From Myxococcota bacterium (lineage in GTDB: Bacteria; Myxococcota_A; UBA9160; UBA4427), in NCBI GenBank assembly GCA_028823175.1, contig JAPKBZ010000010.1, positions 1-64,000 of the forward strand: 64,000 bases of DNA, written 5' to 3'. Shown piece after piece: positions 28,913 through 38,653 of this stretch. The notes under the pieces were generated by a model. It was not told the origin of the DNA, made no database searches, and saw only the letters and a program-made list of their open reading frames with translations. Numbering within the stretch: position 1 is the stretch's first letter; every line of letters starts with the position of its first letter. The translations under genes were made by a program, and so were the position numbers.

Positions 28913-30310
28913 TCAAGCAATCCCGGCGGAAGCCTCCCCAGGGACCAGACTGCCGATCAGAGAGTGCGGCGTAGCCTCGACGATCTCGACCTCGTGGATT
29001 TCCCCGGGCCGGGCCCGGGGCGCTGCGCCAGCCGCGTCGGGGGCCAGATTGACGAGGCGATGATGCGCGTCCCGGCCGCACAACTGCCCTCGCCCCCGCC
29101 GGCTCTCGCCGTGCACGAGAATCTGCACCCGGCGGCCAATGCACGCCCGGTGATGGGCCAGGGTCAGGCTGCGCTGGACCTCCTGCAGGGCTTCCAACCT
29201 TCGCTGGGCCTCGGGGCCCTCGACCGCTTCAGCGAACTCTGCGGCTGTGGTTCCCGGCCGAGACGAGTACTTGAAGCTGTAGCTATCGACGAAGCCCACC
29301 GCCTGAACGAGATCCAGGGTCTCCAGGAAATCCTTCTCCTTCTCCCCGGGGAAGCCCACGATCACGTCGGTGGTCAGCGCGATGTCCGGGACCGCCGCCT
29401 TGAGACCCTCTGTGATGCCGAGGAACTCGTCCCGGGTATAGCGCCGGCGCATCTTCTCGAGAACCGCGTCAGAGCCGCTCTGAAGAGGAATGTGCACATG
29501 GGGACAGAGGTGCTCGAGGGACGCGTGGGCCTGGATCAGCGCCTGGTCGAAAAAGAGCGGGTGCGGGCTCGTGTAGCGAATGCGCTCGAGCCCGGGCACG
29601 GCGTTCAGTTCGCTCAGCAATTCGGCGAAGGGCAGCGTCCCGGCCTGCTCGCTATGCCCGCGTCGCTCGGCGTGCCGGCCGTAGGCATTCACCGTCTGGC
29701 CCAAGAGGGTGACCTCACGCACGCCATGCTCGGCCAGGCGACGCGCTTCCTCGATGATTCCCTTCGCCGGGCGGCTGATCTCCCGCCCCCGGGTCTGGGG
29801 CACGATGCAGAAGGCGCAGAACATGTCGCACCCCTCCATCACGGTGAGGAAGGCGCGCCCCTGCTCCTCCCCCCGAATGCCCGGGTGGGGAAGGGGGAGA
29901 TCGAAGCGCTCGAGGGAGCGCGTCTCGCCCGTCTCCGAGCGCCGCTCTCCGCGCTGGGCCGCCTCGAGCATGGAGGGCACCAGCCGCAAATTATGGGTTC
30001 CGAAAACAAAATCGAGGTGCGGAAAGCGTTTCAACAGTGAGTCGCCGACCTGCTGCGCCACGCAGCCGCCCACCCCGATCACTCGACCCGGCAGGCCGCT
30101 CTTCCACTCGCGCAGGGCGCCTAGGTCGCTGTAAAGCTGGTTCTCCGCCTTATCCCGGATCGAGCACGTGTTGATCATCAGGACGTCGGCGCCATCGGCT
30201 TCGGATGCCGACTCGAAGCCGCCGTGGTAGAGCAGATTCGCGAGCTTGTCCGAGTCGTGCACGTTCATCTGACAGCCGTAGGTCCTAATATGAAAGCGCC
30301 GCCCGCTCAC
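28913..30310 (-). CDS. miaB: tRNA-2-methylthio-N6-dimethylallyladenosine synthase
   Basis: RRFHIRTYGCQMNVHDSDKL; MEGCDMFCAFCIVPQTRGREISRP radical-SAM CxxxCxxC; C-terminal TRAM region. GTG start at 30310 with upstream GGAGGAG; longer ORF to 30457 looks spurious. Confidence 0.96.
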   Translation of the reverse strand: MSGRRFHIRTYGCQMNVHDSDKLANLLYHGGFESASEADGADVLMINTCSIRDKAENQLYSDLGALREWKSGLPGRVIGVGGCVAQQVGDSLLKRFPHLDFVFGTHNLRLVPSMLEAAQRGERRSETGETRSLERFDLPLPHPGIRGEEQGRAFLTVMEGCDMFCAFCIVPQTRGREISRPAKGIIEEARRLAEHGVREVTLLGQTVNAYGRHAERRGHSEQAGTLPFAELLSELNAVPGLERIRYTSPHPLFFDQALIQAHASLEHLCPHVHIPLQSGSDAVLEKMRRRYTRDEFLGITEGLKAAVPDIALTTDVIVGFPGEKEKDFLETLDLVQAVGFVDSYSFKYSSRPGTTAAEFAEAVEGPEAQRRLEALQEVQRSLTLAHHRACIGRRVQILVHGESRRGRGQLCGRDAHHRLVNLAPDAAGAAPRARPGEIHEVEIVEATPHSLIGSLVPGEASAGIA

Positions 30311-30512
30311 CCTTCTCCTCCCCCGCCCATCGACCGAGTCCGCTCCGACTGCGGCAGGCCGAGAGCATGCCGCGTCTGGCTCCGGATCGCCCTTCCCCGG
30401 GAGGGGCCCCAGAATCCCTAGAAACCCCTCAAATATGACAGGAAGAAGTCTCTTCAAGTCTCTGTTTTTAAGCCACTTTTAAATATTGATCGAATGCTGT
30501 TCTAAAATGAGA

Positions 30513-30540
30513 TTGACAATGCCCGAGGCCCCGGCATAAT
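30513..30540 (+). promoter_or_regulatory. Sigma70-type promoter for the putative sRNA
   Basis: TTGACA (30513-30518), 16-nt spacer, CATAAT (30535-30540); AT-rich UP-like tract at about 30465-30510. Confidence 0.7.
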
Positions 30541-30546
30541 GCGGGG

Positions 30547-30698
30547 AGCGGCACAAAACCAGCAAAGGAATTGACAGTTTCGGAGCGGCGGTGGATTGGA
30601 TGTTTCTACTCGAAATGTCCAACCTCTCACCCCCCAAATTGAGTCCACCGCCCCTCCCCTGTGATACCCCGTCGGCCCTCAAGCCGGCGGGGTTTTTT
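30547..30698 (+). ncRNA. Putative structured small RNA (no family recognised)
   Basis: Promoter upstream; stem 30582-30595/30644-30657 (GGAGCGGCGGTGGA/TCCACCGCCCCTCC, 13 of 14 paired) with nested hairpin 30596-30606/30612-30622 (TTGGATGTTTC/GAAATGTCCAA); intrinsic terminator at the end. Confidence 0.65.
30667..30698 (+). terminator. Rho-independent terminator
   Basis: CCCCGTCGGC-CCTCAA-GCCGGCGGGG followed by TTTTTT; 10-bp stem with one G-U. Confidence 0.9.
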
Positions 30699-30814
30699 CT
30701 TTCCAGGGGTCTTCCCAGGCGTATGGCGTTTGTGGAAGGAAGGGCCGAAATCAGAGCGGGTCGAAGGCGCGCGAGGCCCCCTCGACCCGTCCGGCTCAGA
30801 CTCGCCGTGTGCCC

Positions 30815-32050
30815 TCAGTCGACTCCTACGATGAAGCTCACGCTGGTCGTGCCGCTTCCGCCGATATTGAGGGTCTGAAAATTCTTGGCGCCTTCGACCT
30901 GATAGGCCCCGGCTTCTCCAGTGACCTGCAGGCAGCCGTCGAGGAGTTGCCGCACGCCCGTAGCGCCCACGGGATGTCCCGCGCCGATCAGTCCGCCACT
31001 CGGGTTCATGGGGTGCCGGCCGTCGATCTCGAGCCAGCCCTCTTCGATGGCTTTCCAACTCTCACCCGGAGCTGTCAGTCCAAAATGGTCGATGGCCATG
31101 TACTCGGACGTCGTGAAGCAGTCGTGGGTTTCGATCCCGTCCACGCCGTTCGCATCGGCGATCCCGGCCCGCTCCCAGGCGCTCGTAATCGTGCTTCGCA
31201 CGTGGGGCAAGACATATTCGTTGCCCTGACTCTCGGCGACCTTGTCGTCGAATCGCAGCCGGGCCGTATTGTGCCCCCAGCCCTTCAGACGAGGGATCGA
31301 GGAGAGACTCTTGCCCATCCCCTTCGCGTACCGCTCGGCGTATTCCCGAGAGGCCAGGAACACACAAACCGCTCCGTCCGTGACTTGGGAGGCATCGGCA
31401 ATCCGGATTCGGCCGCCGATCGCCGGGTTGTCGTCGGTCCGGCAGAGGGCCTGCTCCTTATTCATGTACCAAGTGCGCGTCTGAGCGTTGGGGTTCAGCT
31501 TTGCGTTGGCATAATTGAGCCGGCTGATCTCGGCCAGATGCTCGTCCTTCAGCCCGTAACGCGCATCGTACTCATCCCCCAGACGACCAAAGAGCTTGGG
31601 AAACGGGAACTCGATGCCCTCGGCCTCTTGGTCGTACCAGGCGGCCGTCCCTAGATAGTCACCGCCCACATCCGCCGCCACCGTTTTCATCTGCTCGATC
31701 CCGACCACGGCCTGGAGGCCGTAGCGCCCCGCCTCGATCTCGGCCGAAGCCGCCAGCAGCGCGATGCTCCCCGAGGCGCAGGCCGCCTCGTGGCGACCGG
31801 TGGGCAGCCCGCTGAAAGCCGGGTGAACTTCGGTGAAAAAGGCCCCCAGATGCCCCTGCATGCAATAGAGCTCGGCAGCGAAATTGCCCACGTGGGCGCT
31901 CTCGATCTCCTCGGGCGCAATCTCACACTGCTCTAGCGCGCCGAGAACCCCTTCCCGCATGAGCGCGGAGAAGTGTTTGTTCTCCTTTGTCCAGTTCCGA
32001 GCGAAATCCGTCTGATAACCGCCCAGCACATATACTTCAGAGTTGGCCAT
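30815..32050 (-). CDS. Thiolase family protein / acetyl-CoA acetyltransferase (SCP2-thiolase-like)
   Basis: [62 protein letters not shown]. Confidence 0.9.
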   Translation of the reverse strand: MANSEVYVLGGYQTDFARNWTKENKHFSALMREGVLGALEQCEIAPEEIESAHVGNFAAELYCMQGHLGAFFTEVHPAFSGLPTGRHEAACASGSIALLAASAEIEAGRYGLQAVVGIEQMKTVAADVGGDYLGTAAWYDQEAEGIEFPFPKLFGRLGDEYDARYGLKDEHLAEISRLNYANAKLNPNAQTRTWYMNKEQALCRTDDNPAIGGRIRIADASQVTDGAVCVFLASREYAERYAKGMGKSLSSIPRLKGWGHNTARLRFDDKVAESQGNEYVLPHVRSTITSAWERAGIADANGVDGIETHDCFTTSEYMAIDHFGLTAPGESWKAIEEGWLEIDGRHPMNPSGGLIGAGHPVGATGVRQLLDGCLQVTGEAGAYQVEGAKNFQTLNIGGSGTTSVSFIVGVD

Positions 32051-32155
32051 TTCAGTTCCCCTACTCGATTCGTTGTCGGTGGAGTCGTTCCCTGGAGACT
32101 GGCGGCTCGAGAGCTCTTCGCAGACGCGATGAGCGGTCCCGGCCTCGCCTTTCGC

Positions 32156-33505
32156 CTAGGAAGCGACGAAATACTTGCCAATATTGACCTGCGGATGATT
32201 GAAAAATTTCTCGACGCGCCCGGCTGCGGCCGCTTCGGCCAGGTTCGAAGGCACCGGCAACCCGGCTCCCTCGATCATGGCTACCGCAGGTCCGACACCC
32301 ATGGTGTCGACCAGAACGCTCGGCGGCGCCCAGTTGAAGCCGGCCCCCATGATCATATCGATTCCCGTGATGCTCTCGGTCACCTCGCCTGCGCGATGAA
32401 ACGCGTAGCTGATATATCCGGCAATCATCTTGCGCGCGATGGCCGCCTCATCGCCCTCCGCAGCGAGGAAGAGAGCCATCCCCTCGGCGTAGCGCCCGAC
32501 GGTGTGCAAACGCGCGACCTCATCGATATAAGCGAGATCGGGGAGGGAAATTTCGGACTCGGGGGTGTAATCCCCGCTACTTGGGTTCAAGGCCAACCGA
32601 GTCTTCCCATCCTTCTTGAAGAAGCCGCCACCGGTCTTGTTTCCCAGCACGCCCGCTTCCATCATATTCGCCATGTAATCGGGCAGCCGCAGGCTCGCGT
32701 GGGCCTCGTCCTCCGTATTCTGATGAATATTATCGACAATGGCGCGATGAATATCCCAGCCCACGAGGTCGATGGTGGCCAGGGGCGTCATGGCACGGCC
32801 CGTGTAGGGGCCGACCAGGCGATCCACAAGGACGGGGCCGAGCTGTTCGGCCAACTGGGCGGCCTCGTTGAGCACCTTGAAGCCGACCCGATTGCCTGCG
32901 AAGGCGGGAGTATCCGACGTGCGAACCATTTCCCGGCCCAGGCGGACCTGAGAGAAGGCTTCGACAAAAGCCACGAGTTCGGGGTCTGTATCCCGGCCCG
33001 CGATCAACTCGGTGCCCACAATCACGTTCGGCGGGTTGAAGAAATGAAGCCCCATGAAGTGCTTTCGGAAGGACTCGCTTCGGCCCTCGCAGAGCTGGTT
33101 AATCGACAGCCCCGAGGTCACGGTGGCGACGATGGAATCATCCCTGCGCGCCTTCTCAACCTTGTCGAAGATGGTCCGCTTGATCTCGAGATCCTCGGTC
33201 AGCGCCTCGAAAACGATATCGGCGGTTGCCAGGGCCTTCTCGAGGTCCTCGCCGTAATCGCCTACATCAGCACGGGAAGCCACGGTGGGCGAGCGCACCT
33301 GCTTGATCGCCGCCGCCAGGCCCTCTTCCGCCTTGTCCCGGGTCCGCGCGAGAAATGTGACCCGGGGAACGGCTTGGGTAAAGAGCGCGGCGCTGCCATA
33401 ACCCATCGTGCCATTCGCTCCCAGAACGACTACGTGATTGATCTCACGACTCGCCAGGGCCTTTCGGAGTTCGGACCCACTCAAGGATCCCGTGTTCTCA
33501 GACAT
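32156..33505 (-). CDS. 3-hydroxyacyl-CoA dehydrogenase family protein
   Basis: VVVLGANGTMGYGSAALFTQA; ATVTSGLSINQL; GLHFFNPPNVIVGTELIAG; FAGNRVGFKVLNEA; ATIDLVGWDI. Confidence 0.92.
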   Translation of the reverse strand: MSENTGSLSGSELRKALASREINHVVVLGANGTMGYGSAALFTQAVPRVTFLARTRDKAEEGLAAAIKQVRSPTVASRADVGDYGEDLEKALATADIVFEALTEDLEIKRTIFDKVEKARRDDSIVATVTSGLSINQLCEGRSESFRKHFMGLHFFNPPNVIVGTELIAGRDTDPELVAFVEAFSQVRLGREMVRTSDTPAFAGNRVGFKVLNEAAQLAEQLGPVLVDRLVGPYTGRAMTPLATIDLVGWDIHRAIVDNIHQNTEDEAHASLRLPDYMANMMEAGVLGNKTGGGFFKKDGKTRLALNPSSGDYTPESEISLPDLAYIDEVARLHTVGRYAEGMALFLAAEGDEAAIARKMIAGYISYAFHRAGEVTESITGIDMIMGAGFNWAPPSVLVDTMGVGPAVAMIEGAGLPVPSNLAEAAAAGRVEKFFNHPQVNIGKYFVAS

Positions 33506-33658
33506 TACTCTTTTGCTCCTACGCAAACCGCAGCTTTTAACCTCGGAGGACTTTCCCCGAGCCGGACTCGGCATTCTACGCCAAGCCATCTACGACTGTC
33601 TACGCTCTCTCAATCAGCTCCGCGGTGGCCGGGCACTCGCCCAACTCCCCCGGAAGCC

Positions 33659-35077
33659 CTACAGCAATAAATCATCTACGACCTTCGAGAGTTGACGGAG
33701 GTTGCGGCACTCCTCGACCCGATCACAGTAGGGGGCATAGCGATCCATCACGCTATCGCCGAAGCCCCAGGCGCTCGGACTCTCAGGGTTCAACCAGACC
33801 ACGTTCTTGGCCTTGTTGTGTATGTCTCGCAGGCACCATGCGCGAGGGTCATTATAGTTATTTCGCGCATCCCCCAGCACGATCACAGTGGTCTTATTGT
33901 CGATGCTCGCGAGGTGGCTCTTCCAGAAATCGTGAAATGCCTGGCCGAAATTCGACCGCGTGTACACGTTGATTACGTCGCCGCCATCCAGAGCTTTTTC
34001 GATCGCGCTGTTCACGTCTCCATCCTTGAATGTATCCGTAACCTCGCCAAGGTCCGAGACAAAGACATAAGAACGAATTTTAGTGAAGGCCTCTTGGAGC
34101 CCGTACATAAACTGAAGCATGAAGCGCGAAACATTCGCCACCGAAGAGGAGACATCGCAGAGAATCACCAGCTTTGGGCGATCCTTTCGGCGATGTTTGT
34201 AGATCACCTCGAAGGGAATCCCTCCCCGAGCCATATTCCGGCGGAGAGTCTGGTGCAGATCGAGTTTGCCCCGCTTGATTCGCTTCTTGCGGACCGAAAG
34301 GACATTCTTGATCCGCTGGGCGAGGCGGTTCACCACCTCGCGCATACGCGAGATCTCATCTTCGGTGAGGTGGTAGAAGCTCTTCTCTTGGAGCATCTCC
34401 TTCCGGAATTTCTCCATATAATCATGGTTCCGGGTCTGGAGTTCGCGCTCAACGAAGTTCTTGACCGAGCGCCGCATGTTTTCCAAAAGCTTCTGGATCA
34501 TCTGCCGTACGGCTTCGACCTCATCGCTTCCCATGCCCATCTCGGCGAGCCGTTCGGCCAACCCCTCGAGCTGCCCCGCCGCCCCTTCGAGATCAAGCTG
34601 CTCGTTCGTACGACGGCTAAAGAAGCCCACCTGCAACATGTTTTCGATGCGGTCGGTCCCGGCCTGCTCCGCAGCCTCGCGAATCATGTTCTCGAGCGCT
34701 GCGAGATCCTGGGTAAGCATCGCCTTCGCGAGTTCGCCAAGGTCGAGATCCCCGCCCATGCCCTCCATCATCTCGGCCATCTGAGCGAGGAGCGCATCGA
34801 GGTCAACCCCCATCTCACCCATCTGCTCGTCGAGATTGCCAAAGGAGTCGCGCAGGTTGTCGTAGAAGCCGGACCAGTAGAGGTCGAAGAGCTCGTTAAA
34901 AGTGCTGATCTCATCGCCGCGCTTCACCATCGAAGCGCGCAATGCGTCCCTGAAGATCTCGCGGTCGTCGATAGAGAGCTCCTCGAGCGCGTTAAAGGCG
35001 TCGATTCCCTCTGCCACTGAGACACGGATCCCGCTCTTACGGAGCAGATTGGTAAATTCGATGATTCGCTGCTGCAT
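33659..35077 (-). CDS. VWA domain-containing CoxE-like protein
   Basis: RPKLVILCDVSSSVANVSRFMLQFMYGLQEAFTKIRSYVFVSDL (MIDAS-like DVSSS); follows MoxR ATPase. Confidence 0.88.
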   Translation of the reverse strand: MQQRIIEFTNLLRKSGIRVSVAEGIDAFNALEELSIDDREIFRDALRASMVKRGDEISTFNELFDLYWSGFYDNLRDSFGNLDEQMGEMGVDLDALLAQMAEMMEGMGGDLDLGELAKAMLTQDLAALENMIREAAEQAGTDRIENMLQVGFFSRRTNEQLDLEGAAGQLEGLAERLAEMGMGSDEVEAVRQMIQKLLENMRRSVKNFVERELQTRNHDYMEKFRKEMLQEKSFYHLTEDEISRMREVVNRLAQRIKNVLSVRKKRIKRGKLDLHQTLRRNMARGGIPFEVIYKHRRKDRPKLVILCDVSSSVANVSRFMLQFMYGLQEAFTKIRSYVFVSDLGEVTDTFKDGDVNSAIEKALDGGDVINVYTRSNFGQAFHDFWKSHLASIDNKTTVIVLGDARNNYNDPRAWCLRDIHNKAKNVVWLNPESPSAWGFGDSVMDRYAPYCDRVEECRNLRQLSKVVDDLLL

Positions 35078-35079
35078 TC

Positions 35080-36066
35080 CTAGTGGAGGATGCCCTTCTT
35101 ATCGGCCCCGGAATCGGATTTGGATTCCTTCGTTGGAGCCGCTGCTGGGGCGGCTGTCTTTTTCTCGATCAGCTTCGAGAGCTCGCTCTGGGCCTTGGCC
35201 ACATCGCCTTCGTATTTCAGGATGACATTCAACGTGTCGTTCACGATGTCTTCATCGATGCTATCGGCATTCAATGCCATCAGTGCCCGAGCCCAGTCGA
35301 GAGTCTCGCTGATCGAAGGAATCTTCTTGAGGTCGAGGTTGCGAATTTTATGCATCAGGCTCACCACCTCCTCCGCCAAGTGCTGAGCGATATCGGGGAC
35401 CCTCGAGTCGAGGATCTTGAGCTCAAGCTCCGGGCTCGGGTAGTCGATCCAGAGATGCAGACAACGGCGCTTGAGAGCGTCGCTCATCTCGCGCGCATCA
35501 TTCGAGGTCAAGAAGACCAGAGGCTGGCTCGTAGCCTTCACCGTTCCGATTTCGGGAATGGTGACCTGAAAATCCGAGAGGATCTCGAGCAGGAAGGCCT
35601 CGAACTCGGGATCCGACTTGTCGACCTCGTCAATCAGGAGCATTGCGGGCTTCTCGGAAGTAATCGCCTGCATGAGCGGCCGGGGAACGATGAACCGATT
35701 CGAGAAGAACACCGAGTCCTCGGCTCCAACTCGCTCGGCTGCCTCTTCGAGGGTCTCGGCACCCGCGATCGTCTCAGAAACCTTGTCCTTCAGAATCTGG
35801 GTGTAGAGCAACTGCTTGCTGTACTCCCACTCGTAGAGTGCCTTGGCTTCGTCCAGGCCCTCGTAGCATTGGAGGCGGATTAGCTCCCGCCCCAGGCTCG
35901 TGGCCACGACTTTCGCCAACTCGGTCTTGCCCACGCCCGCAGGCCCCTCGATCAAGACGGGCTTGTCGAGTTGCTGGGCGAGGTAGACCACGGTGGCTAT
36001 CCGCTTATCGCAGATATAGCCAAGTTCACCGAGGTCCTTGATGACCCCGTTCACCGAATCGAACAT
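35080..36066 (-). CDS. MoxR family AAA+ ATPase
   Basis: PVLIEGPAGVGKTELAKVVATSL Walker A; AMLLIDEVDKSDPEFEAFLLEILSDFQVTIPE Walker B. Confidence 0.93.
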   Translation of the reverse strand: MFDSVNGVIKDLGELGYICDKRIATVVYLAQQLDKPVLIEGPAGVGKTELAKVVATSLGRELIRLQCYEGLDEAKALYEWEYSKQLLYTQILKDKVSETIAGAETLEEAAERVGAEDSVFFSNRFIVPRPLMQAITSEKPAMLLIDEVDKSDPEFEAFLLEILSDFQVTIPEIGTVKATSQPLVFLTSNDAREMSDALKRRCLHLWIDYPSPELELKILDSRVPDIAQHLAEEVVSLMHKIRNLDLKKIPSISETLDWARALMALNADSIDEDIVNDTLNVILKYEGDVAKAQSELSKLIEKKTAAPAAAPTKESKSDSGADKKGILH

Positions 36067-36180
36067 GATCGAATCCCTTCAAACGGCCAAGAGCCGTCTT
36101 GGCTCGGCCAACCAGATCCTCTGACCTGGGCCATCCCGACAAGCCGCGCGCAATGCGCGGGCGGGCGGGCTCATCGGGCA

Positions 36181-37458
36181 TCAGCCCATCAAATTGAGAA
36201 CGTGTCCGAGCTTTTCTTTCTTGGTCCGCAGGTAGCGAAGATTATTCGAGTTCGGTTCGATCTCGAGCGGGACACGCTCCACGATACTGATCCCGTAACC
36301 CTCGATGCCGGCCCGCTTGCCGGGGTTATTGGTAATGAGCCTGATCCTCTTGGCTCCCAGATCCGAGAGAATCTGACTCCCGACGCCGTAGTCGCGAAGA
36401 TCGGCCTTGAACCCCAACCTGTGGTTCGCCTCGACGGTATCCAGCCCCTCTTCATCCTGGAGGGAATAGGCCTTCATCTTGTTCTTAAGACCAATCCCTC
36501 GCCCCTCCTGCCGCATATAGAGGACGATACCCGCCCCGGCTTCCTCGATCATCCGCATGGATGCCTCGAGTTGCTCGCCGCAATCGCAACGCATCGATCC
36601 GAAGGCATCGCCGGTCAGGCACTCGCTGTGGACACGCACCAGCACCGGCTGCGAGTCGCTCACCTCACCCTTGACCAGGGCCATATGATCGATGTGGTCG
36701 ATATCGTTCTCGTAGACAATGCAGCTAAAGTCGCCGCCCGCACGAGTAGGCATGGACGCCGTGGCCGCGCGTCGAACCAAGCTCTCGTTCCGGAGCCGAT
36801 ACCGAATCAGGTCCTTGATCGTGACGATCTTAAGATCGTGCTCCTTCGCGTAGGTCCTGAGGTCGGCGAGGCGAGCCATGCTCCCGTCCTCATTCATAAT
36901 CTCGCAGATCACGCCCGCGGGCTTCATGCCGGCGAGGCGGGCGAGATCGACCGCCCCCTCGGTCTGACCCACCCGACGGAGCACGCCTCCCGCGCGTGAG
37001 CGAAGCGGAAAGACATGGCCCGGTCGAACGATCTCGGCCGGCTTGACATCTTCACGGATGGCCACCTGAATCGTGTGGGCGCGGTCATGGGCCGAGATCC
37101 CGGTGGTCACGCCCTCTCGGGCCTCGATCGAAACCGTGAACGCTGTGCCAAAGGCCGCGGTGTTCTCGTAGTCGGGAACCATCATGCCCAAGTGCAACTT
37201 CTTGAGCTGCGCCTCGGTCATGGCGAGGCAGATCAGCCCGCGACCGTGAGTGGCCATGAAGTTGATCGCTTCGGGGGTGACGGCCTCTGCAGCCATGCAG
37301 AGATCGCCCTCGTTCTCGCGGTCCTCGTCATCGACGAGGATCACCATCTTGCCGTCCCGTATATCTTGAACGGCCTCCTCGATGCTCGAGAGAACCGAAC
37401 CGGGCTCTCCCGGCGCGGATCGGAGAGCGGGCTCTAAGTCGTGATTATCTGTAGACAT
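36181..37458 (-). CDS. ribBA: Bifunctional 3,4-dihydroxy-2-butanone-4-phosphate synthase / GTP cyclohydrolase II
   Basis: [100 protein letters not shown]. Confidence 0.97.
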   Translation of the reverse strand: MSTDNHDLEPALRSAPGEPGSVLSSIEEAVQDIRDGKMVILVDDEDRENEGDLCMAAEAVTPEAINFMATHGRGLICLAMTEAQLKKLHLGMMVPDYENTAAFGTAFTVSIEAREGVTTGISAHDRAHTIQVAIREDVKPAEIVRPGHVFPLRSRAGGVLRRVGQTEGAVDLARLAGMKPAGVICEIMNEDGSMARLADLRTYAKEHDLKIVTIKDLIRYRLRNESLVRRAATASMPTRAGGDFSCIVYENDIDHIDHMALVKGEVSDSQPVLVRVHSECLTGDAFGSMRCDCGEQLEASMRMIEEAGAGIVLYMRQEGRGIGLKNKMKAYSLQDEEGLDTVEANHRLGFKADLRDYGVGSQILSDLGAKRIRLITNNPGKRAGIEGYGISIVERVPLEIEPNSNNLRYLRTKKEKLGHVLNLMG

Positions 37459-37532
37459 TTCGGGATCACCTTCCGTCCGGACCCTTTGGGTTCCGGCGGC
37501 CCTGCGCAGGCTGGGGGGCCGAGTAAGAGTGA

Positions 37533-37561
37533 AGAATATTCAACGCTGACACCTGTGTCAA
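37533..37561 (-). promoter_or_regulatory. Predicted ribBA promoter with overlapping palindrome
   Basis: Minus strand TTGACA (37561-37556), 17-nt spacer, TATTCT (37538-37533); TGACAC-CT-GTGTCA palindrome at 37547-37560 overlaps the -35. Confidence 0.6.
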
Positions 37562-37591
37562 TTCTGGCCAAACGACCCCCAAGAGGGGAAA

Positions 37592-38653
37592 TTAAGAGCT
37601 TTTTCCGCCCTGGAACGCGGCCAGGAGCTCCCGAGCGGCGGCGGCCGGACTGCGCCGCTGGGCTTGGACATCTTCCTCGCAGGCCGCCACTCGGCCCGCG
37701 ACCGTCGGATCCTCGGCCATCGCCCCCCGCAGCCCCTGCTCGACCAGGTTCCACATCCAGTCCCGGTTCTGCTCGCGTCGGCGGGCCTCGAACTGACCGG
37801 CTTCCATCAGGGCATCCCGGTGCTCGCCAATTGCCGCCCAAATTTCAGCGACGCCAACCTCCTCGAGGGCGCTCACCAGCAGCGCTCGAGGACGCCACGC
37901 CGTCGTCGTCGGCCGAATCAGTTGTAGGGCGCCCTCGTAATCAGCCCGGGTTCGCTCGGCCACCGCGCGCAGCTCGCCGTCCGCTTTGTTGATCGCCAGG
38001 CAATCCGCCAACTCCATCACCCCGCGCTTGATTCCCTGGAGTTGGTCGCCGCCTGCGGGCAGGAGCAGAACGAGGAAAAAATCGACCATCGAAGCCACGG
38101 TGACCTCGGACTGTCCGATCCCCACGGTCTCGACCAACACCACGTCGTAGCCTGCGGCTTCGCAAAGCAGCATGACCTCCCGGCTCCGGTGGGCCACCCC
38201 GCCGAGGGACCCCCCCGAGGGCGAAGGCCGAATGAAGGCCTCGCTTGAGGTCGCCAGCCGCTCCATCCGGGTTTTATCGCCGAGGATGCTTCCCCCCGTG
38301 ACCGGGCTGCTCGGATCTACGGCGAGGACAGCCACGCTCAAGCCCTCGCTCACAAGATAAAGCCCGAGCGCTTCGATCAGGGTGCTCTTGCCCACCCCGG
38401 GCGGGCCGGTAATTCCCACTCGTATGGCCTTGCCTGTCTCGGGGACGAGCGCCTCGAGGATGGCCTGGCCCAACTCGGCCTGATCGGGCCGACTGCTTTC
38501 AATCAGCGTAATCGCTCGGGCCATCGCCCTTCGATCACCCGCTCGAATCGCTTTGCAGTACTCCCCGAGCGAGGGGGTTCCCCGGGTGCCCTCCCCCGGT
38601 TCGGGAGCACACACACGGCCCCTTCGCCCAAAGAGGGAAAGGTCCCTGCTCAT
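37592..38653 (-). CDS. meaB: Methylmalonyl-CoA mutase-associated GTPase MeaB
   Basis: [91 protein letters not shown]. Confidence 0.96.
   Translation of the reverse strand: MSRDLSLFGRRGRVCAPEPGEGTRGTPSLGEYCKAIRAGDRRAMARAITLIESSRPDQAELGQAILEALVPETGKAIRVGITGPPGVGKSTLIEALGLYLVSEGLSVAVLAVDPSSPVTGGSILGDKTRMERLATSSEAFIRPSPSGGSLGGVAHRSREVMLLCEAAGYDVVLVETVGIGQSEVTVASMVDFFLVLLLPAGGDQLQGIKRGVMELADCLAINKADGELRAVAERTRADYEGALQLIRPTTTAWRPRALLVSALEEVGVAEIWAAIGEHRDALMEAGQFEARRREQNRDWMWNLVEQGLRGAMAEDPTVAGRVAACEEDVQAQRRSPAAAARELLAAFQGGKSS

Noticed and set aside
30479-30878. Small ORFs (67 aa minus, 95 aa plus) in the sRNA spacer
   Set aside because: The plus ORF reads straight through the strong terminator hairpin and the minus ORF has no Shine-Dalgarno or recognisable domain; a noncoding RNA fits better.
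37459-37591. FMN riboswitch upstream of ribBA
   Set aside because: No RFN consensus segments found and the predicted 5' UTR is only about 68 nt.
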